DNA from: Dyadobacter koreensis
Lineage (GTDB): Bacteria; Bacteroidota; Bacteroidia; Cytophagales; Spirosomataceae
Direction of reading: 5' to 3'
Length of the DNA stretch: 64,000 nucleotides
Assembly (NCBI RefSeq): GCF_900108855.1
Contig: NZ_FNXY01000001.1
Location: 248,001 to 312,000, forward strand
Shown: positions 34,744-42,766 of the stretch, one piece after another
How positions within the stretch are numbered: the stretch's first letter is position 1
Layout of the letters: every line of letters starts with the position of its first letter
The notes under the pieces: generated by a model
The model's database searches: none
Told to the model about the DNA's origin: nothing
Seen by the model: the letters and a program-made list of their open reading frames with translations, nothing else
Program-made: the position numbers and the translations under genes

Positions 34744-35844
34744 ATGGAAAAAGCACGTAGTCAATTGATAACCAGAAAAAGCAAGCTGATCCTGCTGGCC
34801 TGTTTCTCGTTTGTGATGTTCTACGTGTTCACATACATGCTCAATCCCTACGACATCTGGTGGAAGCAGTATTTTGCAAGAAATGCGATGGACATTTTGA
34901 TAGAATGGGCTTTGTCGCTGATGTCCTGTTCGCTGATAGCCGTATCCAGTATTTCAATTCATGAATGGCTAAATCAAAAATTACCCTGGATAGAAACGCC
35001 ACTACGCCGGTTGGCGGTAGAAACTTTGCTCAATGTGGCCAGCGTGGTTTTGCTGATTTTCAGCCAGCTCATTGTTATGTATCTACTCGAAGATGTCAGT
35101 TCGGAGCTTTTTGGCGACAATAACGAAAACCGCTGGTACTGGCAATGGCTCACAGTCAGTATTTTTATTGCCCTCACCATTAGCGCAATACATACCGGAG
35201 ATTATCTGATTCTGAACTGGAAAAATGCTGCCCTGGAAGCCACAGAGCACAAGCTGAAATCCGCACAGCACCAGCAAGCCGCCACCGAGGCAGAATTGCA
35301 GGCCTTGAAACTGCAGCTGGATCCCCATTTTGTTTTTAACAATCTGAGTGTCTTGTCGGAACTTATCCTTGAAGACCAGCAGCTCGGCTATGATTATGCT
35401 GAGAACTTCTCCAAAGTTTACCGCTATCTGCTTCTGAACTCACGAAAAGACCTCATTACGCTGGAAGATGAGATGAAATTTTTAAAAGCCTACATTTTTC
35501 TGCTCGAACACCGTGCCGGCAGCGGGATTCATTTTGAAATCAACATTAATGCAGACCACCTGAATCTTCACCTGCCGCCAATGACTTTACAACTGCTGAT
35601 TGAGAATGCGATGAAACACAACAAATTTCTCAAGTCCAATCCACTGAAAATATCCGTTAAAAGTGGCCAAAACTCAGAACTAATTGTTTCAAACTCTATC
35701 ATCCCTTTACAAAAAAAAGAACCCTCATCTTCCCTGGGTCTTCAGAATATTGCCCAGCGGTATTTGCTTCTGTCAGACAGAGAGCCTGTGATCACAGCGA
35801 ATGATTATTTTTTTTCAGTATCGATTCCATTGATAAAATCATGA
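34744..35844 (+). CDS. LytS-type sensor histidine kinase
   Basis: A 366-residue inner-membrane kinase with four hydrophobic helices (~15-32, ~50-72, ~95-115, ~135-157) and no large periplasmic domain. A coiled coil (~160-190) leads to the His_kinase domain with the phosphorylated His195 in LQLDPHFVFNNLS and Asn288 of the ATP-binding N-box in LLIENAMKHN. A G-box-like SSLGLQNIAQRYLLLSD closes the domain. It is divergent from the RND efflux operon and overlaps the LytTR regulator by four bases. Such kinases with bare membrane helices are thought to sense membrane-linked signals; the trigger here is unknown. Confidence 0.93.
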   Translation: MEKARSQLITRKSKLILLACFSFVMFYVFTYMLNPYDIWWKQYFARNAMDILIEWALSLMSCSLIAVSSISIHEWLNQKLPWIETPLRRLAVETLLNVASVVLLIFSQLIVMYLLEDVSSELFGDNNENRWYWQWLTVSIFIALTISAIHTGDYLILNWKNAALEATEHKLKSAQHQQAATEAELQALKLQLDPHFVFNNLSVLSELILEDQQLGYDYAENFSKVYRYLLLNSRKDLITLEDEMKFLKAYIFLLEHRAGSGIHFEININADHLNLHLPPMTLQLLIENAMKHNKFLKSNPLKISVKSGQNSELIVSNSIIPLQKKEPSSSLGLQNIAQRYLLLSDREPVITANDYFFSVSIPLIKS

Positions 35845-36596
35845 TAAAGGACATATTGATCATTGAAGACGAGAAACCAAATGCGGACCGTTTAAAAAGA
35901 CTCATCGCTGCGGTAAGACCAGCCGTCAATATCGTCAGCGTGCTTGAAAGTGTATCGGAAAGTATAGAATGGCTCCAAGCCCACGAGTGTCCAGACCTGA
36001 TCATGATGGACGTTCGCCTGCCAGACGGAATTAGTTTTGAAATATTTGAAAAGGTTACACCCCAATGCCCGATCATTTTCACCACGGCCTATGACGAATA
36101 TGCGGTACGGGCGTTCAAATTTAATAGTGTCGACTATCTATTAAAACCCGTTGAGAAGGATGAATTGGAGCATTCATTCCGGTCCGCAGAAAACCGGCAG
36201 CAAAAAGATCAGACCATATCCATTGATAGCCTTTTAAACCATCTTCAAAAGAACGTCTACCGAAGCCGCTTTCTTTTGCCCTTTCGCGATGGCTATAAGA
36301 GTCTACTGACCAGCGACATAGAGTACATCTATTCTGAACTCAAGGTTACAAAGGCAAGATTACAGAATGGCAGTGAAGTAGTGCTGGCTCAAACACTCGA
36401 AGAGCTTGAGCAACAGCTCGACCCGAAACTTTTCTTCCGCGTTAACCGTCAAATAATCTTACATATCGATTCTATCAGGCATATCCACAATTATTTCAAC
36501 GGCAAGCTAAAAATTGAATTAAAAAAAAATCCGGCCCTCGATATCATCGTCAGCCGTGATAAGGCAGGACTTATAAAGGCGTGGATGGATTTTTAA
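35841..36596 (+). CDS. LytTR-family response regulator
   Basis: A 251-residue regulator. The receiver has its acidic pocket at IIEDEKP (residues 7-13), phospho-acceptor Asp57 in LIMMDVRLPDG and Lys102 in YLLKPVEKDE. The LytTR DNA-binding domain occupies ~150-248, including LTSDIEYIYSELKVTKARL and LFFRVNRQIILHIDSIRHI. It is translated with its kinase partner (four-base overlap). The probable target is the divergent RND efflux operon, so the unit would tune drug export. A parallel LytS/LytTR pair sits at 21-23.5 kb beside the ABC/M1 operon. Confidence 0.95.
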   Translation: MIKDILIIEDEKPNADRLKRLIAAVRPAVNIVSVLESVSESIEWLQAHECPDLIMMDVRLPDGISFEIFEKVTPQCPIIFTTAYDEYAVRAFKFNSVDYLLKPVEKDELEHSFRSAENRQQKDQTISIDSLLNHLQKNVYRSRFLLPFRDGYKSLLTSDIEYIYSELKVTKARLQNGSEVVLAQTLEELEQQLDPKLFFRVNRQIILHIDSIRHIHNYFNGKLKIELKKNPALDIIVSRDKAGLIKAWMDF

Positions 36597-37044
36597 CCAT
36601 TCCATTTTTTCTAGCTAAAAAGGGCTTGCAGTCAGAAAGATGATTTTCAGTCGAAGACAAAAGAGCCTCTTTTCAAAATGTCAGTGGGGGGTATGCGATA
36701 GAAAATCGTGATAGCGATGCATTTGCTGATAGTTAAGCGGTTTTTTTTGATTTCCTAATAGGTACCAACCACATAATATTACTCAAAAAATGACCATGGA
36801 TAATCGGGAGATGCGGAAAATCGAAGAAGTAAAACATATTTTGAGTTTGCATTTGCTCAGCGGGATAATAAATCACTTCAAACCAATGCATTACCAACGG
36901 GTGAAAATATGATCTGTTCAAAGTATCCGTAACATATGGGACATTTTCCATAAATATATTATCCCTATCCTAATGAGCAATTCGTATTATACAGGACCTA
37001 AGTTGCTGCAATAAGTTCTCGCGTGAAGGTTGACGCTCCCGGAT
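36597..37044. other. Intergenic region, no convincing gene
   Basis: A 448-base gap after the LytTR gene. A minus-strand frame at 36733-36951 (72 codons) is open and rich in His, Tyr and Phe but shows no domain or signal peptide and was not accepted. No strong terminator hairpin follows the LytTR stop codon. Confidence 0.45.
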
Positions 37045-37194
37045 TTAAGGAATTGTCAATCGGTCCGCTACCCAATCGTTTTTGGTTTTAGAAAGTTTCG
37101 ATCCGTCTTTCATAGTAGGCCAGCCAACTTTTCTGTCCCACGATAGGTAGTAATCACAAAATTTAAGGTATTGTAATAGGCATGGATCTGTCAT
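37045..37194 (-). CDS. Possible 49-residue small protein or gene fragment
   Basis: A short minus-strand frame with an ATG start and TAA stop. The translation has a protein-like mix of aromatic, basic and acidic residues (YLKFCDYYLSWDRKVGWPTM, then a Lys/Ser-rich tail ending in DWVADRLTIP). It lies just 25 bases after the decayed reductase fragment on the same strand. No family was recognised. It may be the C-terminal remnant of a larger gene or a genuine small protein; a chance frame is also possible. Confidence 0.3.
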   Translation of the reverse strand: MTDPCLLQYLKFCDYYLSWDRKVGWPTMKDGSKLSKTKNDWVADRLTIP

Positions 37195-37219
37195 CATTCA
37201 TCTAAGTCTAGAAACCTTC

Positions 37220-37594
37220 TCAGAGCCGAAACTTTACATTGAACTCATCAGAGGTGTGGATTCTACCCAGAGAGAGTTCTTCTTCATAACCAGCAGAAAA
37301 CACCAGGGACTTGCAATAAATTTTTGTGTCATTATTGGTTATCAAAATGTATTGATCGTCGTCTTCGTGAATCAACTCTTTCACCCATTCTCCGTTTGAA
37401 AAACTCGGCTTATAAATAGAGATTTTTTCCATCAGAATGTTGCATAAGTGTTTATCCTGTAAATCTTCATAAGCCTTGTACGCCTCCTGTCTTGCGTCGA
37501 TCAAATGGCAACGCATATTAAGCTGCCCTGCTTCGAAAACTGCAAACAACGCAACAGGGCCTGACCCTATAATACACAAATCAGTTTTTATCAT
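37220..37594 (-). pseudogene. Truncated ferredoxin-NADP reductase-like flavoprotein
   Basis: A 124-codon remnant of the ferredoxin/flavodoxin-NADP reductase (thioredoxin-reductase-like) family, whose intact members have about 350 residues. The N-terminal FAD-binding motif is kept (CIIGSGPVALFAVFEAGQL, GxGxxA-type) and so is the MRCHLIDAR strand. The next expected segment, the QLSEIYPxKPIYDIPG-like stretch, is missing, and the text jumps to IYKPSFSNGEWVKELIHEDD and the SLVFSAGYEEELSL segment before a stop. The NADPH domain and C-terminal half are absent. The likely start is 37594; a further upstream ATG adds an unlike leader. It is the last gene of the second RND operon region, 34 bases after the pseudo-receiver gene, and is non-functional as an oxidoreductase. 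Confidence 0.75.
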
Positions 37595-37628
37595 GGTACT
37601 ACCATATATAATTGACAATTGCCGTTCA

Positions 37629-38021
37629 TTACCAGCTGTTTTTGCTTATAATTTCTTTTATCTCAAACAATGCATGAGCCTCTTTGAGAATTTGCCTGAT
37701 TTTAACTTCATCCCAGGGTTTGATCAGATAATTAAAAATCTGTGCTTTGTTTTCTGTATCCAGATTGATGTAGTCTGAAACCAGCAAACGTGTGCTGTTT
37801 GGATACATGGAAATGGTTAATCGCAAGAATTCAATACCACTCATCCCGTTCAGGTTTTTACTGCAAATAATGATTTCGACCAGTCCGTTTTTAAGAACTG
37901 TCAAGGCTTCTGTTACCGAACTGGCCGGGATTATTTTATATTCTCTACGAAACAAAGCACCGAATGAAATCAAATTATTAATTTCATTATCAATATACAG
38001 GATCGTCGGACTACTTGCCAT
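37629..38021 (-). CDS. Pseudo-receiver domain protein lacking the phospho-acceptor Asp
   Basis: A 130-residue protein with the full receiver fold but changed active-site residues. The opening ILYIDNE (residues 7-13) keeps one Asp and Glu but has Asn12 in the acidic pair. The phospho-acceptor position is Ser54 (EIIICSKNLNGMSG, where functional relatives have the form ITDQRMPGMSG). Lys in YLIKPWDE is kept, as is the Ser/Thr switch. It cannot be phosphorylated in the usual way and may act as a constitutive or protein-binding module. The gene is seven bases after the TolC gene of the second RND operon, which is unusual: regulators of efflux are normally separate. The rest of the domain is well kept, so selection seems to maintain it. 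Confidence 0.85.
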   Translation of the reverse strand: MASSPTILYIDNEINNLISFGALFRREYKIIPASSVTEALTVLKNGLVEIIICSKNLNGMSGIEFLRLTISMYPNSTRLLVSDYINLDTENKAQIFNYLIKPWDEVKIRQILKEAHALFEIKEIISKNSW

Positions 38022-38028
38022 ACTTGGA

Positions 38029-39300
38029 TTATTGGGGATCGCCTACGGCTTTTTTATAGGCCGCTTCGCTTATTTTATACTCTACTTTAGCATCGATCAC
38101 ATTGCTATTGGCCTGCTGCCAAAGGGTCTGCGCTTCCAAAACATCCTGGCCGGTAACAGTCCCTGCGCTAAAACGGTCGTTGTTCAAACGGAGATTCTCA
38201 TTGGCCTGCTGCACAGAAACCTGGGAAAGATCGATTCTTCTCGCGGCCTGGTTCAGCTGTAAGTAAGCATTTTGAGCTTCCAGCGAAATCAGCTCGCGCG
38301 TTTCCTGTATTTGCATCTGCTGGGCGCTTATTTTAAAAGACTGCTCTTTTACCTTGCCGGCTTTCTGTCCCCAATCCAAGATCGGGATACTGACGCTTAC
38401 AAGTCCCAGATAAGAAGAAAGCACATTATTGCCATTCTCAAAATTCATTTTGGGACCAAAACTTGCAAATCCGCTGGCAAGAAGTCCTACAGTTGGTTTA
38501 AAATCCGCCTTTAAAAGTTTTTCCTGCAGCTGCTGAGCTTCCATTGCTTTTTTTAGCAAGCGAATCTCAGGGCGGTTTTCAGCAGCAGTAAGATAATGAT
38601 CATCAACCAGAGGATTGAAAGTCCCTACCACCGAATCTGCAAGTACAATATCAGTATTGCCGGGCATACCGATCGTTTGAGACAAATTTAGTTTGGCCAT
38701 GATCAAGCCATCTTTTGCTTTGCTTAAATTAAGTTCTGCTTCGTTAAGTTGCACCTGAACCCTGAGTATATCGTTTTTGTAGATCATACCTGCATCAAAA
38801 GAATTTGTCAGCTGGGTCAACAGTGATTCCAAAAGTGCTTTGAAGGTGGTGGCCAGGGTTATCTTTTCGCTGACACTGGCCACCTGCCAGTAGGCCTTCT
38901 GCACATTAAACAATACCTCGGATTCTGCTAGTGATTTCTGCTCTTGGTAAATTTCAATTCCCTTATCAGCCGCCTGTTTTCCCAGCTTTATCTTCCCACC
39001 TGCATAAATCGACTGTTTTAGCAGCACTGATGGGCTTACGCCGTATTCAGGCAGCAACGTATTCAGCGGTTTTCCAACATAAAATCCAAGCACCGAACCG
39101 TCCACCATTGGTTTGTCCGCACCGTTGATTCCCTCACGCGCAGCTTTGGCAGCTTCGATATTGTACCGTGCCGATTTCAATTTCTTATTTTGTGTTAAAG
39201 CCATCTGCTGTGCTTCTGCCAGGGTGATATTTTTCTGCGCATCCGCATGCCGCGAAAGTAAAAATAGGCAAAGCAAACATGAGCTTACGCGCTTTAACAT
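38029..39300 (-). CDS. TolC-family outer membrane channel of the second RND system
   Basis: A 423-residue exported outer membrane protein. A signal peptide (MLKRVSSCLLCLFLLSRHADAQ) is followed by two outer-membrane-efflux repeats, each with long helices: ITLAEAQQMALTQNKKLKS opens the first, and the second contains ISLEAQNAYLQLNQAARRI and NNDRFSAGTVTGQDVLEA. It lacks a lipobox and so is not lipidated, unlike the channel of the first RND system. An upstream ATG at 39318 adds six residues. It follows the pump gene by 244 bases, a gap that holds a hairpin, and precedes the pseudo-receiver gene by seven bases. The trimer would connect with the adaptor and pump of this operon. Confidence 0.93.
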   Translation of the reverse strand: MLKRVSSCLLCLFLLSRHADAQKNITLAEAQQMALTQNKKLKSARYNIEAAKAAREGINGADKPMVDGSVLGFYVGKPLNTLLPEYGVSPSVLLKQSIYAGGKIKLGKQAADKGIEIYQEQKSLAESEVLFNVQKAYWQVASVSEKITLATTFKALLESLLTQLTNSFDAGMIYKNDILRVQVQLNEAELNLSKAKDGLIMAKLNLSQTIGMPGNTDIVLADSVVGTFNPLVDDHYLTAAENRPEIRLLKKAMEAQQLQEKLLKADFKPTVGLLASGFASFGPKMNFENGNNVLSSYLGLVSVSIPILDWGQKAGKVKEQSFKISAQQMQIQETRELISLEAQNAYLQLNQAARRIDLSQVSVQQANENLRLNNDRFSAGTVTGQDVLEAQTLWQQANSNVIDAKVEYKISEAAYKKAVGDPQ

Positions 39301-39478
39301 ATGAGGATATTTTCCCATCTTCTAAGTTTCGATTTATTTTAATGATTTTCGGTTTTTTGGTTTTGCAGGGTATAAAATTGTAAGTGTTCAACTAATCGCT
39401 GCTTAGAATGATTTTTCACTACACTTCTAAATATTTAAAACGCGCGTTTACAAATGGTTTTAAAGCGAAGATTATAAA

Positions 39479-39513
39479 ATCGATGTGACGAACTTGGTTG
39501 CCATCACATCGAT
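39479..39513 (-). promoter_or_regulatory. Inverted repeat between pump and TolC genes
   Basis: ATCGATGTGA (39479-39488) and TCACATCGAT (39504-39513) form a perfect 10-bp stem with a 15-base loop in the 244-base gap between the pump stop codon and the TolC start. It lies inside the presumed operon, so it could be a partial terminator or processing site that lowers expression of the downstream channel and pseudo-receiver genes, or the binding site of a dimeric regulator. Confidence 0.45.
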
Positions 39514-39544
39514 AAGCACTACATATTCCAAATTGAATCAACTT

Positions 39545-42500
39545 TTAAGCATGAGATGGTTTATACTGAATGTGCCCGCTTGCCGGCTCAGGCGTTTCAG
39601 GCTCTGCCACAGGCGTGATAAAGCGATAATATAAAATCGGAACAACAAAAAGCGTCAGGATCATCGATACAATCAGACCAAAGGCCAGCACGCTACCCAA
39701 AGGTCCCCACATCGGGGATTTGCTTACGATCATCGGTACGACGCCAACAGCCGCTGCCGCAGAAGTAAGGAAAATCGGACGCATTCTTCTTTTTGCAGCA
39801 GCGAGTGCCGCTGCCTTGATGCTGTAACCATGTTCGATGACAAGCTCGTCGGCATAATCGACCAGAATGATTCCGTTACGAACCACAATGCCAATCAGCG
39901 AGATAATGCCCATAAAAGCAGTGAATCCCATTGGGTTGCCTGTTACATACAGCCCTAAAAAAGCGCCCAGCAGGCTCAAAGGAAATGTAGCCAGAATGAT
40001 CAGCGTTTTTCCAAAGTTCTTGAACTGGAACAGCAGCGTCATAAAGATAAGAATTAAGCTCACCCCTAATGAAACGCCCATACCCGGCGCGCTTTCGCCA
40101 CTGGATTCGAGCTCTCCACCATAGGCAATCCGGATACCCTGTGGCAATTCAAGCTTCTGGATCTGGGGAATCACGTTGGCCATGATCGTGGAGGCCTTGA
40201 TTCCAAGCTGCGCTTCTGCCTGAACAGTAAGTGTACGTAGACCGTTGCGGTGTGCCAGTGTACCCGTATGCCAGGCTGGCACCAACTGAGCCACTTCTTT
40301 CAAAGGTACTTTCCCTCCATAAAGCGTGCTGATGTAAAGATTGTCCACGTCGTTAAAATCCTTTCTGCTGGCTTCGCCAAGACGCATGAAAATATCAACA
40401 GGTTTGTCGCCTTCCCAAAGCGTAGAAACAGAATAACCTTTCAGGCCTGCTCCAAGCGTTTGGGTAATAGCCTGGTTTGACACCCCCAAGCGATTGGCAA
40501 CGTCCTCTTTGATTTTAACAGAAACACCCATATAGTCCTGCTCGTAATCACTGCGAACCCAGTTAGTTCCTTCCTGTTTTTCGAGAATACTCGTAATCTG
40601 AGCAGCTACTTTTTTCTGATCGTTCAGATCATTTCCGATAACCCTTACTTCGATGGGTGAACCAGCCTGCATGCTCAGCTGCTTGATCCTGACATAACCA
40701 TCTGGCACTAGTCCATCGAATTTGTCCAGATATTCTTTGACCATTTCATTGGTCGCTTCCGGGCTTGTGGTGGTGATAAAAATCTGCGCAAAATTTCTCC
40801 GTGGCGTTTCCGGCGCATAAGTCATCTGAAAACGCGGGGAACTTGTTCCAACGAAACTCGATAAACCCGCAACCCGTTTATCTGCTTTTAATATATTTTC
40901 AACCTTTTTAACCACACTTTCGGTCATAGGCAGAGAGGTTCCGCTTGGCAGCCAGACCTCGACATTAAACTGATTTCGTTCCGAGTTCGGGAAAAATTCC
41001 TGCTGTACATTGGCGGCTGTAAAAAAGGCAAGACAAACCGAAATTACGGCGGCAGTCATCGTGGCCTTCGGCCAGCGAAAACAAAACTCGACGCCTGTAT
41101 TAAACGCATTTTGCAGATAATCCAAAAGGCTTTTCTTAGGAGGTCGGTCGCTGACCTGATGTTTCAGACCTTTTTTGATAAATACATAACACATATATGG
41201 AGTCAGAAGCAGCGCAACGAGCATGGAAGCGATCAGTGCGACAGCGATCGTGAGCGGCAAAGCAGCAATAAAATCTTTGGTGATACCGTTCAGAAAAAAT
41301 GCCAGGGGTGCAAAGGCGAAGATAATAGCCAGTGTTGCCGTGAAAATCGGCAGCGAAAGCTGGGTCGCAGACTGCCAGGCAGCCGTCCATGGCGTAACAC
41401 CTTCATCTAGTTTTTCAATATAATTATCAACCACCACGATCGCATTGTCAACCACCATCCCAAGTACGATAATAAGCGCCGCCAGCGTTACCTGATGAAG
41501 TTCGATACCCATAATATTGATTATGCCAAAGGTAATAGCAATCGAGATCGGCGCAGCCACCGAGGCAATGGACGCTACCCGGAATGGCAGCAGAAACATC
41601 ACCACCAGAATTACCGCCAGGATAGCAATGCCGAATTCGACCATGAAGTGCGAAATACTGTCACCAACCACTTTGGGCTGATCAACAATGGTGGTCACTT
41701 TGACATCCGGCGGAAGTGTAGCCTGAACCTCTTTGATCTTATCCTGAACGATATCACCAAACTGAACGATGTTGTTACCAGGCTGCATTTCGATGCTAAG
41801 CATCATCACCTTATCCTCACCCATTCGTATATACGAAGACACTTCTTCGTAACGTCTTTCGATTTGCGCAACGTCCTTTAAACGGACTACCGTTCCATCC
41901 GGTTTGCTGTAAACAATTTGATTGGCAATATCGGATTCAGTCCTGTACTGGCTGTTGGCAAAGATCGGGATGTTGTTCCCAACAATGGTGAGCTCTCCCG
42001 AATATCCGGTTACATTCTGCATTTGCAGTGCTCTTGTCAGGGTACTGACATCAAACCCATACTGCCGCAACTTGTCGTTGTCGACCTTAATGTAGATCTG
42101 CTGCTTCTGCCCGCCTGTCCTGTTGATTTTTGAGACCGTCGGAATCGTTTTGAGCCCGTCCTCCAGATCGTCCAGATATTTTTCAATTTCAGCGTACGAG
42201 CGCTGAGAGGAAGAAACCGTGATCATTTGTGCAACCACATCGCCGAAATTGCTATTTACCATTGGACCCAAAACACCTTTCGGAAGTACAGAGGGCATAT
42301 TCATATTCAATCCATGCTGCAGCGTAGACCAGAATTTCTTTCTGTCCTTTACACTGGTATGCAGCTCGACGGTAATAAAAACCTGCCCGTCTTTGGTTGA
42401 TGACTTGGTTTTATCTTTTCTGATTTCTTCAAAAGAAAAAAGATACTGCTCAATTTTATTGGTCACCTGTTTTTCCATTTGTAGCTCATCTGCACCGGGA

Positions 42501-42667
42501 TAAAAAGCCATGACCAACGCCACAGGCATATCGATCTTGGGATCCTCACTTCGGGGCATATTTAGCAGCGCGTTGATGCCAAGCAAAGTCAGAAGCAGCG
42601 TGACCACGATCGTGACCTGCTTGTACTTCATTGCCGCTTCGATAAAGTTCATTTTATGTTTTTCCAT
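39545..42667 (-). CDS. RND-family efflux pump with altered proton-relay residues
   Basis: A 1040-residue inner-membrane pump with the two-half RND topology. The N-terminus has MPRSEDPKIDMPVALVMAFY and the start of the first large periplasmic loop. In the fourth membrane helix the usual Asp-Asp pair appears as Asp-Asn (GMVVDNAIVVVDNY), and in the tenth helix the usual Lys is Arg (GIVVRNGIILVDYA). This is a known divergent subtype of RND permeases in Bacteroidota and Proteobacteria, distinct from the AcrB-like pump at 30 kb. Transport probably still uses protons, but coupling differs (inference). It lies 99 bases after the adaptor gene and 244 bases before the TolC gene. Substrates are unknown. 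Confidence 0.92.
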   Translation of the reverse strand: MEKHKMNFIEAAMKYKQVTIVVTLLLTLLGINALLNMPRSEDPKIDMPVALVMAFYPGADELQMEKQVTNKIEQYLFSFEEIRKDKTKSSTKDGQVFITVELHTSVKDRKKFWSTLQHGLNMNMPSVLPKGVLGPMVNSNFGDVVAQMITVSSSQRSYAEIEKYLDDLEDGLKTIPTVSKINRTGGQKQQIYIKVDNDKLRQYGFDVSTLTRALQMQNVTGYSGELTIVGNNIPIFANSQYRTESDIANQIVYSKPDGTVVRLKDVAQIERRYEEVSSYIRMGEDKVMMLSIEMQPGNNIVQFGDIVQDKIKEVQATLPPDVKVTTIVDQPKVVGDSISHFMVEFGIAILAVILVVMFLLPFRVASIASVAAPISIAITFGIINIMGIELHQVTLAALIIVLGMVVDNAIVVVDNYIEKLDEGVTPWTAAWQSATQLSLPIFTATLAIIFAFAPLAFFLNGITKDFIAALPLTIAVALIASMLVALLLTPYMCYVFIKKGLKHQVSDRPPKKSLLDYLQNAFNTGVEFCFRWPKATMTAAVISVCLAFFTAANVQQEFFPNSERNQFNVEVWLPSGTSLPMTESVVKKVENILKADKRVAGLSSFVGTSSPRFQMTYAPETPRRNFAQIFITTTSPEATNEMVKEYLDKFDGLVPDGYVRIKQLSMQAGSPIEVRVIGNDLNDQKKVAAQITSILEKQEGTNWVRSDYEQDYMGVSVKIKEDVANRLGVSNQAITQTLGAGLKGYSVSTLWEGDKPVDIFMRLGEASRKDFNDVDNLYISTLYGGKVPLKEVAQLVPAWHTGTLAHRNGLRTLTVQAEAQLGIKASTIMANVIPQIQKLELPQGIRIAYGGELESSGESAPGMGVSLGVSLILIFMTLLFQFKNFGKTLIILATFPLSLLGAFLGLYVTGNPMGFTAFMGIISLIGIVVRNGIILVDYADELVIEHGYSIKAAALAAAKRRMRPIFLTSAAAAVGVVPMIVSKSPMWGPLGSVLAFGLIVSMILTLFVVPILYYRFITPVAEPETPEPASGHIQYKPSHA

Positions 42668-42766
42668 TGATTATGAAAGATTTAAGACAACAAGGTTTTG
42701 AGCAGAACAGAAATTGATCCGCCACTGATGATTACTTTCCCAAATTTAAACCCGATGATTAAACCG

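Noticed and set aside
36733..36951. 72-codon minus-strand frame rich in His, Tyr and Phe
   Set aside because: Composition looks like a chance reading of A/T-rich DNA; no domain or signal peptide.
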